This document shows, piece after piece, positions 41,419 to 44,939 of a DNA stretch of 44,939 nt. Numbering within the stretch: position 1 is the stretch's first letter; each line of letters begins with the position of its first letter. Source of the stretch: CAZMXP01 sp964570285 (lineage in GTDB: Bacteria > Planctomycetota > PLA2); the NCBI GenBank assembly GCA_964570285.1, contig CAZMXP010000041.1, positions 1 to 44,939 on the forward strand. Reading direction: 5' to 3'. The position numbers were made by a program, and so were the translations under genes. The notes under the pieces are model-generated. The model was not told where the DNA came from. It was given only the letters and a program-made list of their open reading frames with translations, and made no database searches.

Positions 41419-41708
41419 TGGCCTGCTTCGACACGACCGTCCTCGTGGACGTGGCAGGTGGCGCGGGACGCCGGAGCGCCGGTCAGGTGCGCAGGAGGGT
41501 CGAGAGGATCCTCCGTCCGCTCCCCGTTCTTGGATTCGAACCGGGAGCCGCAGGAATCTCTGGTCGCATCGTCGGCCGCCTTCAGGTTGCGGGAACTCCC
41601 ATCGGCGACATTGAGGCACTCGTCGCCTCGTCGTGCCTCACCGCCGGCCACTCGATCCTCACGAGGAATCCGGCGCACCTCGCCGCGTGCCCGGTCTCGC
41701 CGTCCTGA
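41418..41708 (+). pseudogene. vapC: VapC-type PIN toxin with missing central region
   Basis: A 96-residue PIN-domain protein; intact VapC toxins have about 130. The start MACFDTTVLVDVAG holds the first catalytic Asp (Asp5), and the end has IGDIEALVASSCLTAGHSIL with Asp64 and TRNPAHL. The middle jumps from GGAGRRSAGQ straight to VRRRVERILRPLPVLGFEPG, omitting about 35-40 residues including the helix with the conserved catalytic Glu (the TxxELxxG region). The reading frame is kept, so this is an in-frame internal deletion. Endonuclease activity is therefore doubtful. It might persist as an antitoxin-binding co-repressor, or simply be decaying. Confidence 0.72.
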
Positions 41709-42084
41709 GCCACGAGGGGGTCCAAACCTCGAAGGGTGTTCGGGTTTCGGGGGCGAACGCGTCCGGAGGCGCGCGCCTTTCGGGGGGCGAGGGCACGCCC
41801 AAGGCCACCGGGAACTGCGGGGTGCCGTGGACCACAGCTTTCGTCGTGAGGTTGGAAGAAGGAATCCAGGAACCTAGGAACCGAGGAAAGGGCGCCTTCG
41901 ATCCATCCGAGTCCAGGGATGCTCCCCCTTGCCCTCATGGGTTTCTCCCTTCCTGGTTTCCTCATCAAAAAAACCGCTACACACGATCCGGATCGGCCAA
42001 GGGCCGACGCGAGGGCGCGCAGCGCCCGAGGCGTGTCCTACTAGGCGATTCGATGACGCCTACCAGGCGCGCTGAAGGCGAGGC
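41709..42084. other. Gene-free interval with octamer repeats and hairpins
   Basis: 376 bp without a credible gene. At 41860-41891 stand four tandem octamers AGGAATCC, AGGAACCT, AGGAACCG, AGGAAAGG; at 41947-41962 two related octamers lie in inverse orientation (CCCTTCCT, GGTTTCCT). Further on are small hairpins CGGCC-AAG-GGCCG, GGGCGC-GCA-GCGCCC and TAGGCG/CGCCTA near 42000-42060. It looks like degenerate repetitive sequence. Confidence 0.55.
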
Positions 42085-42384
42085 CTAACAGACGCAGGGA
42101 GCGCGGGCGCAGCGGGGGCAGCCTTGGGCGTACTTGAGGGCGGCGGTGCGGAGGTCGATGCCGCGAAGGGAGGCGAGGGTCACCAGCCAGGCGGCGACGT
42201 CGGCGAACTCCTCGCCGAGGTTCTTGTCGTCCTTGCGGTGGAGGGCGCGCGCGAGTTCGCCGACCTCCTCGACGAACCAGACGAAGGTCTTCTCCCAGCC
42301 GCGCGCGCGGTCGCGGTCGAGGTAGATGCGCTCGATCAGCCGCTGGAAGTCGCCGAGCCCCCGGGCCCCCTCGGAATCGCTCAC
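42085..42384 (-). CDS. MazG-like nucleotide pyrophosphohydrolase-domain protein
   Basis: A 99-residue all-alpha NTP pyrophosphohydrolase-like protein: FVWFVEEVGELARALHRKDD carries the E39-E40...E43 metal ligands and LGEEFADVAAWLVTLASL the E59...D62 pair of the MazG fold. A C-terminal cysteine cluster CPRCARAPCVC (Cys89, 92, 97, 99) looks like a small metal site. The GTG start overlaps the stop of the SpoIIE phosphatase gene as GTGA, so the two are coupled. The likely role is removal of aberrant or signalling nucleotides; substrate unknown. Confidence 0.85.
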   Translation of the reverse strand: MSDSEGARGLGDFQRLIERIYLDRDRARGWEKTFVWFVEEVGELARALHRKDDKNLGEEFADVAAWLVTLASLRGIDLRTAALKYAQGCPRCARAPCVC

Positions 42385-44069
42385 TTCATCCGCTTCAGCG
42401 TCGAGACGGTGATGTCGTCGTTCTGTTCGATGCCCGAGAGGAACTGGTCGACGCCGCCCGCGACGAAGTTCACGAACGCGGCGCTGTTCATCGCGCCCTG
42501 CCGCCGCACCGACTCCATGAGGCGGGCGTCGCCGTAGCTCTCGCCCTTGTCGTTCTGCGCCGAGATCACGCCGTCGGTATAGATCACGAGGCGGTCGTTC
42601 TTCTGCATCGGGATGCGCTTCTCCTCGATCGTCTTGTCGAAGACGGGACCGATGTCGAGGCCGAGCGCGATGCCGTTCGGGTTGATCGTCGCGGTCTTGC
42701 CCTGGCGCCACATGATGATGGGCCGGTGGCCCGCGCTCACGGCGGTGACCTCGCCCGCGGCGAGATCGACGATCAGCACGAGCGCGGTCACCGCCATGCC
42801 CGACTTGAGGTCGCGGCTCAGCCTCCGGTTGACGGCCTTGAGCCACTCGGTCGGCGGCTCGGCGGGGTTGATCGCGCTCTTGAGGTAGGCGCGGGTCATC
42901 GCCATCACCATCGCGGCGGGCACGCCGCGCAGGCTCTCGGAGCAGTCGGCGAGGATGATCGCGGTGCGGTTGCCGTCCAGCTCGACGTAGTCGAAGTAGT
43001 CGCCGCCGATGTCGCGCCCCGCCTTGAAGAGCGTCTCGAGCTCGAAGCCGGGCAGGCGCGGCGGGTCGCTCGGGCGCAGGCTCTGGTGGATCTGGCCCGC
43101 GAGGTCGAGTTCCTTCTCCAGCGCCTCGTCGAGGTCGCCGGCGCCGGTCGTCTGGATCAGCTGGAGGTTCTTGGCCATGCGCTCCGCGGCGCGCTGCGCG
43201 TGGCCGACCTCGCCGCCGCCGGTCACGGAGACGCGCGCGTCGAGCTTGCCCCGCCCGATCGTCTCCAGATCGCGGCTCAGCGTCGCGAGCCCGGAGGCGG
43301 CCTTCGACGCCGCGGCGACGATCAGCAGCACGGCGAGGCCGACCAGCAGCGGCGTCAGGAAGAGCCAGAGCCCCCCGCCGCCCCCCGAAGAGTCGAGCGC
43401 GGCCTGCGAGAGGATCGCGTAGACGTCGCCGACCCTCGTCCCGCTCCTGTCCTTGTATTCGCGGTGGTAGACGCGCGCCGCGTAGCTGCCGCTGCCGCCG
43501 GCCGCGGCCGCGACCGTGCTCCCGACGTTGATGCCCCCGCCGACCTGTCCGAGCACGCGCACCTCCGCTGGATTGATGCGCGCGCCTACGGTCTGGTCGG
43601 CATACCCCGCGGCGCTGAAGCGGATCTGCAGGCCGATCAGCGTGCCGCGCTGGAGACCGACCCCGAGGCTGTCCTGCAGCCGCTGCAGCCGCTCCTTGTT
43701 GCGTGTGCGCTGCTTGTGGTCGTCGCCGTAGATCTTGTCCGCGGCGGCCTTCTCGAGCTTCGGGAACTCCGTGCCCGCCGGGTAGGGCTTCTTCACGTCC
43801 TTCAGCTTCTCGGTCCAGAGGTCGTGGTCGGTCGCCCACCACTCCGCGTCCGGTGCCGTCAGCAGCGCGACGAGACCCGCGCCGAGGGAGTCGGCGTGCG
43901 CCGTCGCGCCGGTGTCGGCCGTCGAGGTCGCAAGGAAGACACCCACAAAGCTCAGCGCCACCGCTCCAAGACCGCCCAGCAAGGCGACCTGCATGAGTCC
44001 GAGGCCGCCGCCGCGGGATGTGCCGGTGCCCCGGCCCCGGGGGGTGTCCGTGCCGCGCGCCTTCGCCAT
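42381..44069 (-). CDS. Membrane SpoIIE/RsbU-type PP2C phosphatase with HAMP domain
   Basis: A 562-residue serine phosphatase. The N-terminus is a basic low-complexity stretch, then TM1 at about residues 24-46 (LMQVALLGGLGAVALSFVGV). An extracytoplasmic sensor region of about 180 residues follows, then TM2 at about 233-253 (LWLFLTPLLVGLAVLLIVAA), a HAMP-like linker (LSRDLETIGRGKLDARVSVT) and the PP2C domain: ELDLAGQIHQSLRPSDPPRL, GRDIGGDYFDYVELDG, AIILADCSE, VSAGHRPIIMW, VIYTDGVISAQND and EQNDDITVSTLKR. Catalytic aspartates of GDYFD, ADC and TDG are present. RsbU-type enzymes dephosphorylate anti-sigma antagonists; no such partner is visible here. ATG 44069 was chosen over an upstream in-frame start. 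Confidence 0.92.
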   Translation of the reverse strand: MAKARGTDTPRGRGTGTSRGGGLGLMQVALLGGLGAVALSFVGVFLATSTADTGATAHADSLGAGLVALLTAPDAEWWATDHDLWTEKLKDVKKPYPAGTEFPKLEKAAADKIYGDDHKQRTRNKERLQRLQDSLGVGLQRGTLIGLQIRFSAAGYADQTVGARINPAEVRVLGQVGGGINVGSTVAAAAGGSGSYAARVYHREYKDRSGTRVGDVYAILSQAALDSSGGGGGLWLFLTPLLVGLAVLLIVAAASKAASGLATLSRDLETIGRGKLDARVSVTGGGEVGHAQRAAERMAKNLQLIQTTGAGDLDEALEKELDLAGQIHQSLRPSDPPRLPGFELETLFKAGRDIGGDYFDYVELDGNRTAIILADCSESLRGVPAAMVMAMTRAYLKSAINPAEPPTEWLKAVNRRLSRDLKSGMAVTALVLIVDLAAGEVTAVSAGHRPIIMWRQGKTATINPNGIALGLDIGPVFDKTIEEKRIPMQKNDRLVIYTDGVISAQNDKGESYGDARLMESVRRQGAMNSAAFVNFVAGGVDQFLSGIEQNDDITVSTLKRMK

Positions 44070-44117
44070 AGAGTCCGAAATCCTACGGGCGTTGGCCCCG
44101 GGCCACAAGCGCACCGG

Positions 44118-44759
44118 CTAGGGATTGTCCGGGTCCGGGGGCCCCGGCGCCGCCGGGGAGGCCTCGGCCCCCGACGACGCGAGGAGCGCGTGCGCCTTGC
44201 GGGAGTAGGTGAAGGCGCTGTAGAGGCAGATCGCGGCGGTCCCGTAGAGCGCGAGCAGCGCGATGACGCGCACCCACTCCATCCGGTGGCCCGGGTAGAA
44301 GAGGATGGCGCCGCAGTAGACGGCCTGCACGACGAGCTTGGTCTTCCCCTCCCACTGGGCGCCGAAGACGGTGCCGCGCGACTCGAAGTAGCTCCGGAGG
44401 CCGGTGACCAGGAACTCGCGCGCGAGCACGACCAGCACGATCCACGAGGGCACGAGATCGCGGGTCTCTTCGATGTTCTGGGCGAGCACGAGCACGCCGC
44501 AGATGACGATCTTGTCCGCGAAGGGGTCGGCGATCCGCCCGAAGGCGGTCGTCAGGCCGCGCGAACGGGCGATGTAGCCGTCGAGGCTGTCGCTGAGCAC
44601 GGCGGCCATGTAGACGCCGAAGGCGATGTACCAGGCCGACCCCCACGCCCCGCGGCAGATCGTCTCGAGCAGGACGAACAGGAGCACCGCGAGGAAGAGG
44701 CGGGCGATCGTGATCTGGTTGGGAAGGTTCACAGGCGAGGGCGCGCTGAAGCGCGGCAC
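44118..44759 (-). CDS. pgsA: CDP-diacylglycerol-glycerol-3-phosphate 3-phosphatidyltransferase
   Basis: A 213-residue integral membrane enzyme making phosphatidylglycerol phosphate. The CDP-alcohol phosphotransferase motif is complete: DSLDGYIARS, then AFGRIADPFADK, giving DxxDGxxAR(x8)GxxxDxxxD. Four or more hydrophobic helices surround it. GTG 44759 gives nine residues before VNLPNQITIARL; since PgsA proteins normally begin at that segment (MNLPN), the GTG at 44732 is a likely alternative. The C-terminus has a proline/aspartate tail (AAPGPPDPDNP). It lies just upstream of the phosphatase gene on the same strand, with a 48 bp gap. Confidence 0.92.
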   Translation of the reverse strand: MPRFSAPSPVNLPNQITIARLFLAVLLFVLLETICRGAWGSAWYIAFGVYMAAVLSDSLDGYIARSRGLTTAFGRIADPFADKIVICGVLVLAQNIEETRDLVPSWIVLVVLAREFLVTGLRSYFESRGTVFGAQWEGKTKLVVQAVYCGAILFYPGHRMEWVRVIALLALYGTAAICLYSAFTYSRKAHALLASSGAEASPAAPGPPDPDNP

Positions 44760-44939
44760 GAGGTTCCCCGGTCCGCGGAGCGGGCCGCTACTCTACAACA
44801 GCGGCTGCCGAATCGGCGCGGGTGCTTGCCCGGGTCCGGTCGGCCTCGCAGTTTGGCTGGGGGCCTATGCCCGGACCAGCACCGAGGGCCTGTCTGAAAA
44901 CCCCACCTGGAGTCGGGCGGCTGCGGCTGCGCCGGGACT
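44760..44939. other. Window-edge intergenic sequence
   Basis: 180 bp without a recognisable gene. The only structure seen is an inverted repeat GGTCCGG (44833-44839) with CCGGACC (44871-44877). It presumably carries the promoter of the pgsA unit. Confidence 0.4.

Noticed and set aside
41515..41550. A tRNA T-loop-like string (GATTCGAACC) suggesting a tRNA gene or attachment site next to the toxin gene
   Set aside because: It is part of the VapC reading frame (LGFEPG); no acceptor, D or anticodon stems can be built around it.
41860..41962. A CRISPR array
   Set aside because: The repeats are 8-mers without spacers of regular length, and no cas gene is present.

Overview
This is a 45 kb, very GC-rich and gene-dense bacterial chromosomal window. 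It is a draft assembly, because a run of ten Ns splits the CTP synthase gene. KdsB (CMP-Kdo synthesis), lipoprotein signals and secreted parvulins point to an outer-membrane (Gram-negative) organism. An MglA-type GTPase with roadblock proteins, DUF4388/PEGA/beta-propeller proteins, very large secreted carboxypeptidase-regulatory repeat proteins, a caspase and a B12-dependent propionyl-CoA route together suggest Planctomycetota or a neighbouring deep lineage (Myxococcota and Acidobacteriota remain possible). That placement is inference from gene content only.

Layout. 1-5683 (minus strand): a probable operon of a DUF4388-TPR-TM-PEGA-beta-propeller protein, a TPR/roadblock protein, a single-domain roadblock protein and an MglA-like GTPase cut by the window edge. 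5803-15476: mostly single housekeeping or secreted genes (small TPR protein, LipM/LplA-like acyltransferase, NUDIX hydrolase, RsmG, CMD-family protein, secreted TPR/thioredoxin-like protein, hypoxanthine-DNA glycosylase, alpha/alpha-toroid protein, Bax inhibitor-1 family protein, metzincin-like lipoprotein, SlyD). Convergent neighbours there often overlap at their 3' ends. A 288 bp MITE-like element fills the divergent gap at 7082-7369. 15470-20154 (minus): lipoprotein, kdsB, pyrG and an alpha/beta-hydrolase-caspase fusion, tightly packed and partly translationally coupled. 20224-25694: parvulin isomerase, two tandem paralogues separated by a single in-frame stop, and an RluA-family pseudouridine synthase.

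25775-36045: a propionyl-CoA to succinyl-CoA module (methylmalonyl-CoA mutase large chain, epimerase, carboxyltransferase, biotin carboxylase, biotin carrier), interrupted by a divergent CorA/LamG-like pair and ending in a huge secreted carboxypeptidase-regulatory protein coupled to the biotin carrier gene. 36044-36540: a decayed IS1182-like insertion. 36632-41003: glycyl-tRNA synthetase, a structured intergenic leader and a second giant carboxypeptidase-regulatory protein. 41163-41708: a VapBC-type pair whose toxin seems to lack its middle. 42085-44759 (minus): PgsA, a membrane SpoIIE/PP2C phosphatase and a MazG-like protein.

Beyond the genes, three repeat patterns stand out: (a) G-tract dyads, two runs of about 5-9 G separated by a 1-4 base linker, at a dozen or more places in both orientations, inside and outside genes; (b) REP-like palindromes with the core GGGGTCAGACCCC; (c) two tandem hairpins that contain a stop codon. 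The best candidates for something undescribed are the MglA/roadblock/beta-propeller operon, the hydrolase-caspase protein coupled to CTP synthase, the tandem paralogues with an intervening stop, and the G-tract dyads.
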